Source: Planctomycetaceae bacterium
Lineage (GTDB): Bacteria; Planctomycetota; Planctomycetia; Planctomycetales; Planctomycetaceae
DNA: 64,000 bases
Direction of reading: 5' to 3'
Assembly: GCA_041398825.1 (NCBI GenBank)
Contig: JAWKTX010000004.1
Location: forward strand, 310,001 to 374,000
Made by a program: the position numbers and the translations under genes. The notes below the pieces were generated by a model, which saw only the letters and a list, made by a program, of their open reading frames with translations, was not told the origin of the DNA and did not search any database. Shown here piece after piece: positions 53,571 through 62,737 of this stretch (the stretch's first letter is position 1; each line of letters opens with the position of its first letter).

Positions 53571-54385
53571 CGGAGGATGCTCCTTAATGCAATCAGTGGA
53601 GCTGGGAAGTAGCGTGTCGGTTTGCAGACGGACAGATGGTCTGCATCCCGAAACAATTCAGGGAACGCCGGAGGGGGATCCTGTTCAAAAGGCCGATTGA
53701 TGACGACACGTTCTTTGTTCGCATGAACGACAAGATCAGCGATCACAGTGTCCCTGGCGGGATCCGCTAAAGCCGATGTTACTGCCGCCCTGAAATCCTG
53801 AAGAACCGATGAACCCTCAGCCAACTCATCCACGAGAGGCGAACTGTGCAGGAACCCAGCAACGAAAAACCTGAGGAATGGCATTCCGCTCGATCCCAGC
53901 CTAAGCATCGCTGCCGGGCGTGAGCCGTTGTGAGCCGGGGCAAACAGGGCCAGGCTTGTCTTGCCAACCCACGAGTCTTTCAACTGGACGGCCATCGCAA
54001 GTGCCCAGCGTGAAATGACCGCACCCAGTGAATGGGCGACAACAATGACTTCCTCGTACGTGTCCATCGCGGGCAATTCAGGTGGCCTGGACGTTTCGGT
54101 TTTTAAATCTGCCGGCGCACCAAATACGCCAGTCAGAAATGAACGCAAGTCTGTGGCCAGAAAATAGATCGTGCCGCGGAGTCCATCATAGCCGTAGAAG
54201 ATCAGGTCATATCCTGCCGCCTTCTCTTCGTCGGACAGCAACCGATCGAATTCGGTCCACGTCCCGGTCGTGTTGCCACCATATCCGTGGACAAACAGAA
54301 TCGCTTTCTTTCGCGGTGACTTGCTCCATTTGATGGAAACTTTTTCGTTCGCAATTAATGGCGTCAGGTCATAATGAAAACTCAT
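53567..54385 (-). CDS. Alpha/beta hydrolase (lipase-like)
   Basis: A 272-residue cytoplasmic alpha/beta hydrolase. Motifs: AILFVHGYGGNTTGTW (oxyanion/first strand), FYGYDGLRGT, VIVVAHSLGAVISRWAL with the nucleophile Ser119 (A-H-S-L-G-A), LALFAPAHNGSRP, and a candidate C-terminal His in RDADHLSVCKP. It resembles lipase/PGAP1-type hydrolases, including those used as effectors in signalling and conflict systems. It is first in a tightly overlapping cassette with two ORFs of unknown function. Confidence 0.82.
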   Translation of the reverse strand: MSFHYDLTPLIANEKVSIKWSKSPRKKAILFVHGYGGNTTGTWTEFDRLLSDEEKAAGYDLIFYGYDGLRGTIYFLATDLRSFLTGVFGAPADLKTETSRPPELPAMDTYEEVIVVAHSLGAVISRWALAMAVQLKDSWVGKTSLALFAPAHNGSRPAAMLRLGSSGMPFLRFFVAGFLHSSPLVDELAEGSSVLQDFRAAVTSALADPARDTVIADLVVHANKERVVINRPFEQDPPPAFPELFRDADHLSVCKPTRYFPAPLIALRSILR

Positions 54386-54883
54386 GTGCGATCTCCTGAA
54401 CTATGCACAGTTGTTCCTCGTCTCATCCGCCGGTAAACAATTCCACTTCGGCATTCAGGTCACCAAACTCGCCGTAGTTGACTTTCACCTGTCGTTGAGG
54501 TCGTGAGTGATGTGTTGGTCGCGGCGTGTTGCAGTTTACTGGCGAAAGTTTGCAGTTTCGGATGTTGCTTGAAAAGCTCGTCTCGCAGCTTTCCCTGCTT
54601 CTTAACTCACTTATGGGGAATTCGATCTTTCCTGTGTCGCCGCGTGTCTCTCGTGTATAAGCAGTACTCTTCAAACAAACGACGCATCGTTTTTCGGTGC
54701 AAGGTCCTTGCGCCCCCAGTGCTCCCGCATGATGCAGGCACGGCACCCAGTTTGCACAATCCCGCAACCCCCCTGTCCAAATCTGCCTCCATTTCGGCTA
54801 TAGTCATGTATCGCCCGCATATTGACAAATCACTGGTGTTGCGTGTTATTCCGTGAATCGATTGCAAGGCTGTCAGAACGAAC
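54386..54883. other. Gap with relic of cassette sequence
   Basis: At 54423-54488 (minus strand) a 21-codon segment encodes VKVNYGEFGDLNAEVELF, resembling the start of the 39-codon ORF at 52602. It begins with GTG and ends in TGA 38 bp upstream of the hydrolase start. It may be a decayed copy. The rest of the region holds no supported gene and presumably contains the promoters of both flanking transcripts. Confidence 0.5.
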
Positions 54884-57118
54884 ATGGCGTGTATAACGAA
54901 ACCAAATCATGACCGCCTGGCACATGTCGTCTTTTGTGTTGGCTACTGTGCCTTCGTCACAGCCATGACGATCCCACGAGTCGGTGCGGACGAACAGAAT
55001 CTGGCAACCGCGACTTTTGTCGTGGTCAGCGATGCCGGGGCTCATTTGCGTGGAGAGAGTACGGTCCCACTGTCCGACCAGCCCATCCAGTCCTGCTTTG
55101 TCTTCGTTCCGCCAACCGATGCACCCAACTTCAGCAAGTATCCGCAAATGCGGCGTTGGCTCGACACTCAACCCAGGCACAGCAACGCCAGGCGGCATCA
55201 GTTCCGACTGGAAGCCGGAGAAATCGTGCCGGCTGCTGCAGTATTTCGGGTGGGTGACTCTCTAGACCGATGGCTGAATTCAGAATTCCCACTCTCGCTG
55301 GAGATGTTATCGAATCCACCGATCGGCCCCGATCCAGCCGTCATTAGAAGCTATACGTTCGGTAAAACAGAGGTGCTTCCCATCAGGATCTCCGCAGTTG
55401 CTCAGACAGATGCAACCGCGCACGCTCTCGTCTTAGACCACGAATTTGGCGCGGCATCGGGCAAGGACGGCAGAGTTGTGATCTCTGGTCTGCCTACCGG
55501 GATCGACATTCCGATGCGAATCTCGCTACCCGCGGCGGCTGACCAAATCCACTTTCAAAGCGACACGCTGGCGATCGAGAGAAACGGTCGGTTTACGCTT
55601 CGGCTTGATGGCGATAAGCAATTCCGAATTGTTGCCTCTCCGGTTAAGGACCATCCACAGTCTGCACAAGTTGAGTCAAGTGTCTTGCCGAATTGCGTGC
55701 GAGTGAGCGGCACAGTGAAGGATGGAAGCCAATTGCTGCTCCAGCCAGCCACTGTGTCCATTGGACTGGGGCCATGTTCGGAAGCGTGCGAGATTACGGT
55801 GAAAGAAGCAATTGAAATCCTGACGAAGCATCCAACCGTCAACGAAGTCGAGCTGCTGGGATGGCCGATCGCCACGGCAGAATGTCAGGAACTGATGCGT
55901 GGCATCGCAAGCATGCCACATATTACACGGCTCACTTTAATGGACCTCCGGATCGACAAGTCGATACTGTCTCTTGCGGCCCGTAGTCCTCACCTTCGTG
56001 AACTAGCCATCGACGGCCGTTGCCGGTTTTCTGAGACAGATGAAGACGATTTCGCGTGGGTATTCGACTCGATCGCCCAGTCGGAGAATCTGGAGCGGCT
56101 TGAGATCAGCCGACACACCGAGTTGCGTTGTCACGAAGTTGGACGCCTCGAACGCATGCTACGGCTAAGGCACCTGGCTTTCGATGGCCCGGTCGATCAG
56201 CCCTGCTTGGAAGGCATCGCACGACTTCGCCGCCTGGTATCGCTTGAATTGCCCGACTACGACCCTTCAGTCAGTGGAATCAAGTATCTGGAGGGATTCA
56301 AGAACCTGCAGCACCTGACGTGTACATGGAGCGACGTGAGAAAGCCAATCGGGCGACTCGAGTTATCGGAATTGAATTCCCTCACGATTCTGGCTGATCC
56401 GCGTTTCGTCAATTGGGAGGCCATCCAGTCGTTGCCGAAGCTCGAGGCGGTTCATGTACAAGATCGCGGGCCACTTACGATCAAGAATGCGCTGGGTATG
56501 AAATTCATCCCAATTCCAATGGCTGTGCCTGGAAGTCAACCGACCAGGATTTACATGCAGGAGGCTGAAGTGACTTATGAACAATATCGAAAGTTCAAGT
56601 TCGCTGCGGGACTGACGACCACGCAGGCCGAATTGATTCCATCGGATCAGCCGTTGTTCCCACAGGACTTTGACTGTTGGGATGATGTCGCGAAATTTAT
56701 CGCTCAGCTCAATCAATGGGACACAAAGTACACCTACCGGATGCCAACCGAGGATGAATGGGAGTTCGCGTGCACCGGCGGAGTCGGCGCACCACCGGTG
56801 TCACGGACGGTATGCGAAGATCGTGGAAACACGAATCGCTGGACGCGTCAGTCGGAACCAAACCCGTTCGGACTTCATAACATGCTGGGCGTCTACGGCG
56901 AGTACTGTTCCGATCTGTACAACCGAAATGACGATCCTTCGTTGCGTTTGATTGCTGAAGGAAAGAACGCGAGAGTCGTTCGCGGCATGCGTCAAAACGC
57001 AGACAAGCCTGGCTGCTATCGCTATTCGAGCGACTATCGTTTTCCGGTTGCCCCCGGTTGTGGGCAAACTCCTCATTTAGTGATTGGTGTTCGTCTGGTT
57101 CTGGAGCCAAAGAAATGA
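54884..57118 (+). CDS. Exported cupredoxin-like / LRR-like / FGE-domain fusion
   Basis: Signal-like segment VVFCVGYCAFVTAMTIPRVGAD at the N-terminus. Residues about 35-245 resemble a cupredoxin-type domain of planctomycete proteins (HQFRLEAGEIVP, AVFRVGDSLDRWLNSEFP, SYTFGKTEVLPIRISA). Residues about 285-520 hold degenerate leucine-rich-like repeats (VNEVELLGWPI, ITRLTLMDLRI, LRELAIDGRC, LERLEISRHTEL, LRHLAFDGP, LVSLELPDYDP, LQHLTCTWSD). Residues about 530-740 are a formylglycine-generating enzyme (SUMF1-like) fold: ALGMKFIPIPMA, EAEVTYEQYRKF, YTYRMPTEDEWEFAC, NPFGLHNMLGVYGEYCSDLY and VIGVRLVLEPKK. The fold occurs in many non-enzymatic proteins. The combination is unusual; role unknown. Confidence 0.72.
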   Translation: MACITKPNHDRLAHVVFCVGYCAFVTAMTIPRVGADEQNLATATFVVVSDAGAHLRGESTVPLSDQPIQSCFVFVPPTDAPNFSKYPQMRRWLDTQPRHSNARRHQFRLEAGEIVPAAAVFRVGDSLDRWLNSEFPLSLEMLSNPPIGPDPAVIRSYTFGKTEVLPIRISAVAQTDATAHALVLDHEFGAASGKDGRVVISGLPTGIDIPMRISLPAAADQIHFQSDTLAIERNGRFTLRLDGDKQFRIVASPVKDHPQSAQVESSVLPNCVRVSGTVKDGSQLLLQPATVSIGLGPCSEACEITVKEAIEILTKHPTVNEVELLGWPIATAECQELMRGIASMPHITRLTLMDLRIDKSILSLAARSPHLRELAIDGRCRFSETDEDDFAWVFDSIAQSENLERLEISRHTELRCHEVGRLERMLRLRHLAFDGPVDQPCLEGIARLRRLVSLELPDYDPSVSGIKYLEGFKNLQHLTCTWSDVRKPIGRLELSELNSLTILADPRFVNWEAIQSLPKLEAVHVQDRGPLTIKNALGMKFIPIPMAVPGSQPTRIYMQEAEVTYEQYRKFKFAAGLTTTQAELIPSDQPLFPQDFDCWDDVAKFIAQLNQWDTKYTYRMPTEDEWEFACTGGVGAPPVSRTVCEDRGNTNRWTRQSEPNPFGLHNMLGVYGEYCSDLYNRNDDPSLRLIAEGKNARVVRGMRQNADKPGCYRYSSDYRFPVAPGCGQTPHLVIGVRLVLEPKK

Positions 57119-57481
57119 CGGACATCGTCCAGTGAGAGTGACTGCGGAAACGGCCTGCAGATGAATGTGTAAAGGCTATCGTCCAGGCCCATGGACTTAA
57201 TACCCTGGCACTCTTTGCAGATGTCACTCTGCGAATTCCGGCATGGCAAGGTACTTAAAGCACGGAACCCGTTGTTGTTACGGTTATTCGCCTGGTTCGT
57301 ATTGCGGTTGGGCAAACGCACATTGGCTGCGTTATGGTTGAGCGAGCACAGCAACTGATACGTGTCGGCCTGGATCGCGTGACCACACCACCTCATAAGT
57401 CAACGCTGGATGTCAGGCAAAGAGATCGCTGCAGTTGTATAAGTAAGTTGAATTTGCATCATCCACCGCTCGAATCAATTT
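57119..57481. other. Gap before the RAYT locus
   Basis: About 360 bp with no supported frame. The left end follows the fusion gene's stop; no clear terminator is visible. Confidence 0.4.
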
Positions 57482-57594
57482 GGCGAGCCCTCGGCGTCAG
57501 CCGTGTGGGTGTGTTTCCATAACAACCGAACGTCACAGGTGTGAATATCATGTCGGGGACGTTTATCCCGCACAGCCGACGCTGTGGGTTCGCC
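57482..57594 (+). repeat. REPIN-like palindromic unit 1
   Basis: Begins GGCGAGCCCTCGGCGTCAGC and ends GACGCTGTGGGTTCGCC. The ends are inverted copies of each other (GGCGAGCCC versus GGGTTCGCC), each containing its own short palindrome. It is the most diverged of four units and lies just downstream of the transposase gene. Confidence 0.8.
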
Positions 57595-57623
57595 GATGTC
57601 GAAATCGCCTCGAATCGCGTCCT

Positions 57624-58190
57624 TCAGACAAGCCGACCGCGTGTGAGACTCAGTTCTGGTACGGCGTTCACCCAGACGACGAGCGGGAATTCCTGGTCAA
57701 TCGTGTATTGGATCGCGTTTAGGACTGCCTGGTCGTCTGCCAGTTTGCGTTTCGATCCGGACTTTGTCCATCGCTTGTCGAGCGGCACAGTTTGACCATT
57801 ACGATTGAGCTTCCGACTGCCGTAACTTTTGAAATCTCCGAGCAGCTTTTCCGGGTCTGGATCACCAGAAACGCCGACAACAAGATGGCAATGATTGGCC
57901 ATAATCGCGACGGCAAAGAGAATCCATCGACGGACTTCGGCTGTCACCAGAAATTGATCCATCAAGAGTTCCGCCTGGACTTTTGTAAGTCGAACCGAGG
58001 ACGCTTTCTGAAGGGACGCGGCATGGGCTTCGAGTGCCCGGACATTCGCATCGTATTCAGTCCCTGGGAGGTTGTGCCGCACGGTCGTGCCGTCATCGCG
58101 TTTGATGTCGCTGACAAATCCCCTTTGATCCCCCGGCAACCACGTGCCGTATGTTGTCCATGTCAGAAACCAGTACCGATCGCAATGCAT
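57624..58190 (-). CDS. REP-associated tyrosine transposase (RAYT), Y1 family
   Basis: An IS200-like HUH transposase of the REP-associated class. From ATG 58190 it has 188 residues: MHCDRYWFLTWTTYGTWLPG at the start, HCH at residues 100-102 in AVAIMANHCHLVVGV (the HUH metal site, normally HxH), WTKSGSKRKL, and the likely nucleophile Tyr162 in AIQYTIDQEFPL. RAYTs are single-copy relatives of IS200 transposases that mobilise REPIN sequences but usually do not move themselves. Here four palindromic units flank it: one just downstream and three upstream. The in-frame start at 58232 would begin inside a REPIN unit, so 58190 is chosen. It appears intact. Confidence 0.85.
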   Translation of the reverse strand: MHCDRYWFLTWTTYGTWLPGDQRGFVSDIKRDDGTTVRHNLPGTEYDANVRALEAHAASLQKASSVRLTKVQAELLMDQFLVTAEVRRWILFAVAIMANHCHLVVGVSGDPDPEKLLGDFKSYGSRKLNRNGQTVPLDKRWTKSGSKRKLADDQAVLNAIQYTIDQEFPLVVWVNAVPELSLTRGRLV

Positions 58191-58221
58191 GACAAAAAAC
58201 CTCTGGGAAGTCCCCCAACGC

Positions 58222-58337
58222 GGCGAGCCCACGGCGTCAGCCGTGCAGGTCCAATCTCTTGTAGATTTCGAAACGAGAATCCTCCCAGATCACCGGCAAG
58301 TGCGCTCAAACCCCACAGCTTACGCTGTGGGCTCGCC
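58222..58337 (+). repeat. REPIN-like palindromic unit 2
   Basis: Starts GGCGAGCCCACGGCGTCAGC and ends TTACGCTGTGGGCTCGCC, inverted relative to each other (GGCGAGCCCAC/GTGGGCTCGCC). It begins just upstream of the chosen RAYT start. Confidence 0.88.
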
Positions 58338-58419
58338 GATGTGAGAGTGATCTTCACAATCGAAACAGCAAAGGAAACCACCCCTGAAATAAAAATGGTT
58401 CTTGTCCAGTCGCAAACCC

Positions 58420-58533
58420 GGCGAGCCCACGGCGTCAGCCGTGCGGGTGTGTTGTTCTGTCAGTTTCGGAACGAGGATACGCTCAGGTAACCTGCAGGGA
58501 CGTAAACCCCACAGCTTACGCTGTGGGCTCGCC
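58420..58533 (+). repeat. REPIN-like palindromic unit 3
   Basis: Same ends as unit 2, 114 bp. The spacer to the neighbouring units (GATGTGAGAGTGATC... GGTTCTTGTCCAGTCG) is also repeated, giving a period of about 196-198 bp over units 2-4. Confidence 0.88.
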
Positions 58534-58615
58534 GATGTGAGTGTGATCATCACAATCGAAACAGCAAAGGAAACCAACCCTGAACCGAGAATGGTTCTTG
58601 TCCAGTCGTAAGCCA

Positions 58616-58730
58616 GGCGAGCCCACGGCGTCAGCCGTGCGGGTTCGAATTTCTGTCAGTTTCGGAACCACGAGACACCACAGGTGATCTACAAGACCCC
58701 TGACCCCACAGCTTACGCTGTGGGCTCGCC
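58616..58730 (+). repeat. REPIN-like palindromic unit 4
   Basis: Same ends as units 2 and 3, 115 bp. The flank after it (GGGCGCGTGG) no longer matches the tandem spacer, so the array ends here. Confidence 0.88.
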
Positions 58731-58998
58731 GGGCGCGTGGTCGTAATAAGTTTTCGAGATCACCACCATTGATTCGCCGTTTCTAACTCTTTGCCCCTTT
58801 TAGCTTTTCTCATACCTCGTCGGCAATTCAAAGTTGTTAGGGGAAATCTGTAGATTCAAGGTGTTTTCCAGGGGAGCCGCTGAAGTTCGAGTCGAAGTTG
58901 GAATGATGCGCGCACAGACTGCATGTTGGTCGTAGCGACATCGGAGCGGCTTGGCGGTTTTAGCATTGCACGTCTTCCTGCATGCCACGCTACCGGGT

Positions 58999-59015
58999 CA
59001 AGGGCGAAGCCCTTG
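58999..59015 (-). terminator. Hairpin immediately after the DUF1501 stop
   Basis: CAAGGGC-GAA-GCCCTTG forms a perfect 7-bp stem directly 3' of the TGA at 59016 on the minus strand, with no T-run. It could terminate or protect the DUF1549/1553-DUF1501 transcript. Confidence 0.5.
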
Positions 59016-60404
59016 TCAGGCAAACAGTTCGTTCACGACCTTGCCGCCTTCAGGTCCTGTGAGTCGGTGGTCGCGGCCTTCGTGCCAGAACGTCAGATCA
59101 TTAGCTGGCAAGCCCAGGGCGTGCAGGATAGTCGCGTGCAGATCTCGAAAATGCACTTTGCCTTCGACGGCTCGATCGCCTGTGTTGCTGGTCTTTCCGT
59201 GAACATGGCCTTTCCTCACCCCACCACCGGCCAGCCAGAACGTGAAGCCGTTTGAATTATGGCCGGTTTCATCTTTGCCGTCGTTGGGAGTTAATCCGGG
59301 CCGCCCAAATTCGCCCCCCCAAACTACAAGCGTGTCTTCCAGAAGTCCGCGTTGATCAAGGTCCTGCAATAATGCAGCGATTGGCGCATCAACCGTATCG
59401 CAATTCGCCTTCAGGTCGCGACGATGGTTCTTGTGCTGGTCCCAACCGCCGTGATTCACTTCAATAAACCGAACACCGGCTTCTGCAAAGCGTCGTGCCA
59501 AAAGGCACTGGCGACCGAAGTCGGTTGGACGACACGTGCCAATCTGCAGTTTCCTGCCAACGCGATACTGTTCGAGAGTGTCCTGCGTTTCATCCGACAG
59601 GTCCAGAAGTTCCGGAGCCGACACCTGCATGCGGAAGCCGAGTTCCATGGACTGAATCACGCTGTCCAGCTTGTCATCACCGCGTCGTTCACCCAGGTGC
59701 CTTCGGTTCAGCGCTTGTACAAAATCCAGTTGTCGGCGTTTGGCAGCCAGTGGCAAATGATCGCTGCCAACATTGCTGATGGTGGCGGCTGACATGTCTT
59801 CGCCGTTGACTCCGATTGGCGTACCGTTGTAAATCGAAGGCAGGAAAGCACTCGTATAGATCGAGCTCTTCGATGTGTTCAGACTAACAAATCCGGGCAG
59901 GTTCTGATTTTCCGTTCCTAAACCATAGTTGATCCATGAACCAAGACTTGGACGCTTGCGAAGACGCTCGCCGGTATGCAGCTGCAAAAACGATTGAGCG
60001 TGAATGCCCGTGTCTGCGTACATGCCGTTGATCACGCAAAGTTTGTCGGCATGTCTGGCGGTTTCGGGCATCAGCTCCGAAATCCAGAGGCCGCTGTCGC
60101 CATGTTGACGAAAGCGGGCAACGGAACCGGGGTGCGGCTTTTTGCCCGTTTGCGGCTTATAGTCGAAGGTGTCCATCTGAGCGGGCCCGCCGCTCATGCA
60201 AAGAAAGATCACTCGCTTCGCAGTCGCTGGCAGTCGAGGTGTTTGTGGAGCCAGATTGCCTTGTCCGGCGGCTGAGGCTTGCCCCGTGGCCGACGCTAAC
60301 CCCGTGGCAAATGCTTGCTGTGCACAAAGGCCCTGAAGAGCCAGAAAGCCAAAACCGCAGCTTGCAGATTGCAACATGCTTCGTCGTGAGTGATTCATGG
60401 TCAT
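59016..60404 (-). CDS. DUF1501 domain-containing exported protein
   Basis: From ATG 60404: MTMNHSRRSMLQSASCGFGFLALQGLC, a Tat-type signal (SRRSMLQ). Family motifs: VIFLCMSGGPAQMDTFDYKPQ, FRQHGDSGLWISELMPETARH, INGMYADTGIHAQSFLQLHTG, EVNHGGWDQHKNH, VVWGGEFGRPGLTP and DLHATILHALGLPANDLTF. The upstream TTG at 60413 would overlap the preceding gene by 4 bp; the ATG leaves a 5-bp gap. It directly follows the DUF1549/1553 gene, the normal pairing. Confidence 0.9.
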   Translation of the reverse strand: MTMNHSRRSMLQSASCGFGFLALQGLCAQQAFATGLASATGQASAAGQGNLAPQTPRLPATAKRVIFLCMSGGPAQMDTFDYKPQTGKKPHPGSVARFRQHGDSGLWISELMPETARHADKLCVINGMYADTGIHAQSFLQLHTGERLRKRPSLGSWINYGLGTENQNLPGFVSLNTSKSSIYTSAFLPSIYNGTPIGVNGEDMSAATISNVGSDHLPLAAKRRQLDFVQALNRRHLGERRGDDKLDSVIQSMELGFRMQVSAPELLDLSDETQDTLEQYRVGRKLQIGTCRPTDFGRQCLLARRFAEAGVRFIEVNHGGWDQHKNHRRDLKANCDTVDAPIAALLQDLDQRGLLEDTLVVWGGEFGRPGLTPNDGKDETGHNSNGFTFWLAGGGVRKGHVHGKTSNTGDRAVEGKVHFRDLHATILHALGLPANDLTFWHEGRDHRLTGPEGGKVVNELFA

Positions 60405-60409
60405 CAATC

Positions 60410-62737
60410 TCAATCCACGTAACGGAATTCATTCGTGATCAGCAACGCCTGACATAGACTTGCCCATGCCCGTTCTTCTGAGCCCAATTCATTTTGTGTC
60501 AGACGCAGAAATTCATCGGCCAGCTGAAGTTCTTCCGGCGTCGCATTGCGACCCAAAGCCCGCTGCCACGCAAGACGGATTCGGTCGTAGTTGTCTACTT
60601 CCGTTTTCGTCACAACAGCGGCCAGATGTTGAGACTGCTCAATCACAAACGGATTGTTGTACAGATGCAGTGCCTGGTTAGGCACGGTACTGACATCTCT
60701 TTTTCCGATTACGGCTGTGAAATCGGGCAAATCAAATGCTGCAAGTTCCGGCGGTGGCGAGCTTCGCAGATAGCACAAATACACGCTGCGGTGATGACTG
60801 GGTTCATGCAGATTACCGGCAAGGTTGACCAGAATGTCTCGGTGCCGAACAATCGAGCCATCTGCGGGATTTAAGTCCAGCTGTCCGCTGGCTTTCAGGA
60901 TGCTGTCCCGCAGCGTTTCGGCATCCATTCTCCGGCGCACATGCCGCGTCAGCAACGCGTTGGCTGCGTCGGCTTTGAGCAGCGTTTCATCCGTATCGCT
61001 GCTCAGTTGATAGGTTCGGCTGAGCACGATGTTTCGAATCATCGTCTTCATCGACCAGCGTTCGCTGACAAATCGTATGGCAAGATGGTCCAGTAGCTCT
61101 GGATGAGTTGGACGTTCGCCGTAAACTCCGAAATCGTTGGGCGTGCGAACAATGCCTTCACCAAGCAGATGCTGCCAGATTCGATTGACCATCACTCGTG
61201 CGGTGAGTGGATGGTCCCCGCGAGTTAACCACTGAGCCAATTCAAGACGTCCGCTCTGCTGTGGATTGATCGCAGGAATATCAGCCGACTCGAGCCGACA
61301 TGCTGTCAGAAAACCGCGAGGCACAGCGTCGCCCAGTTTCTTAGCTTCGCCTTTGATATTCAGTTTGCAGTCTGCTGGCTTCTCTGAATCACGAACTCCC
61401 ATTGCCAATGGCGTTCCAACGGGCCACTTCGACTTTGGAATCGGCTTTGAAATTCCAGTGTTGGATTCCAGCACAAGCACCGTTTCAACAAAATCTTTGG
61501 GCGGCGGCACATGGGCGGCCGCTTTGAGAACGTGCAGATCCGTTTTCGGAGCCGTGAGGCCTTCATTTGCAGCAGAGCCCCACATCGTTTCAGAACTGGT
61601 GAAGATTCCGGCGATGGCGTAATAGTCGCGAGTCGGCACGGGATCGAATTTGTGATCGTGGCAGCGTGCGCAGGCCACACTGATTCCCATGACTCCGCTG
61701 CCAATGACATCGATTTGGTCAGCCACAACGTCCATGTCGAAGTTGTCATTCATCGCTTTGGCAGGTTTGGCGGCCATTGCCAGAAAACCGGTGGCAATCA
61801 CATGTCGATCGTGCTCAGCATCAGTCTCCGCAGGTAACAGGTCACCGGCGATCTGTTCGATCAGAAATCGATCGTATGGTGTGTCAGAATTGAACGCCTC
61901 AATCACGTAGTCTCGATACCGCCACGCATGAGGAAACGTAGGATTGCGACCAAGTCCATCGTTGCCGTTTGATTCTCCATAGCGGGCAACATCCAGCCAG
62001 TGTCGCCCCCAGCGTTCGCCATACTGTGGACTCGCCAGAAGTTGATCGACAAGTTCTTCAGTGGCCTTTTCACCATGCTGTTCATAGGCTGTCACAAATT
62101 CGTCAATGTCTTCAAACGACGGAGGAAGTCCCGTCAGGTCAATGTAAAGACGCCGCACGAGCGTTCGTGGAGCGGCATCCTGATTGGGTGTTAAGCCAGC
62201 AGCTTCGATTTTTGCCAGCACGAAGTTATCCAGCGAATTTCGCAACCATGCGTTGTCCTTTACGTCTGGTATTGTTGGATTCTTTGCGGGTTCGAATGCC
62301 CACAACGCTTCCGCATCATGGGCGGCAGCTTCCTTTGCCATGGCTTCCGTCGTGCGAGGATCCGGTGCGCCTCGTGTGATCCATTCCGCAAAATCGTTGA
62401 TGACTGCTTCCGGTAGCGGCTCTTCAGGAGGCATCTGAATGCCATCGTAACGGAGCGCCTGCATCAGCAAACTCTCGTCGGGCTGCCCGGCCACGAAAAC
62501 CGTTCCAGCTTCGCCGCCCTGCAGTAAACCATCGCGGCTGTCGAGCAAGAGTTTCCCGCCGACTTCCTTCGAACCTGCGGAATGGCATTCATAACAATGC
62601 TTGACTAACGCCGGTCGAATTTTAGTTTCAAAAAATTGCACATCAGCTGCTGTTAACTGAGGCTCATCACCAGCACAGGCCTGACTGAACATCAGGGTGG
62701 AGACAACCAGAAAAATTGTCTTTGTGGCAACTTGCAT
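60410..62737 (-). CDS. Planctomycete cytochrome C / DUF1549 / DUF1553 exported protein
   Basis: Starts with a signal peptide (MQVATKTIFLVVSTLMFSQACA). Residues about 30-130: PSCyt1-type haem domain (FFETKIRPALVKHCYECHSAG with CxxCH, and MPPEEPLPE with a possible distal Met). Then DUF1549 (LDNFVLAKIEAAGLTPNQDA, LVRRLYIDLTGLPPS, GERWGRHWLDVARYGESNG, RYRDYVIEAFNSDTPYDRFLIEQIAGDLLP, CARCHDHKFDP with another CxxCH-like site) and DUF1553 (LARWLTRGDHPLTARVMVNRIW-type motif, GERPTHPELLDHLA, LSRTYQLSS, ALHLYNNPFV). Together with DUF1501 these exported proteins form a highly amplified planctomycete pair of unknown physiological role. It is the first gene of the operon. Confidence 0.93.
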   Translation of the reverse strand: MQVATKTIFLVVSTLMFSQACAGDEPQLTAADVQFFETKIRPALVKHCYECHSAGSKEVGGKLLLDSRDGLLQGGEAGTVFVAGQPDESLLMQALRYDGIQMPPEEPLPEAVINDFAEWITRGAPDPRTTEAMAKEAAAHDAEALWAFEPAKNPTIPDVKDNAWLRNSLDNFVLAKIEAAGLTPNQDAAPRTLVRRLYIDLTGLPPSFEDIDEFVTAYEQHGEKATEELVDQLLASPQYGERWGRHWLDVARYGESNGNDGLGRNPTFPHAWRYRDYVIEAFNSDTPYDRFLIEQIAGDLLPAETDAEHDRHVIATGFLAMAAKPAKAMNDNFDMDVVADQIDVIGSGVMGISVACARCHDHKFDPVPTRDYYAIAGIFTSSETMWGSAANEGLTAPKTDLHVLKAAAHVPPPKDFVETVLVLESNTGISKPIPKSKWPVGTPLAMGVRDSEKPADCKLNIKGEAKKLGDAVPRGFLTACRLESADIPAINPQQSGRLELAQWLTRGDHPLTARVMVNRIWQHLLGEGIVRTPNDFGVYGERPTHPELLDHLAIRFVSERWSMKTMIRNIVLSRTYQLSSDTDETLLKADAANALLTRHVRRRMDAETLRDSILKASGQLDLNPADGSIVRHRDILVNLAGNLHEPSHHRSVYLCYLRSSPPPELAAFDLPDFTAVIGKRDVSTVPNQALHLYNNPFVIEQSQHLAAVVTKTEVDNYDRIRLAWQRALGRNATPEELQLADEFLRLTQNELGSEERAWASLCQALLITNEFRYVD

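Noticed and set aside
58222..58730. Regular spacing of about 197 bp looked like a CRISPR array
   Set aside because: The repeats are 114-116 bp palindromic pairs with similar spacers and lie next to a RAYT, not cas genes.
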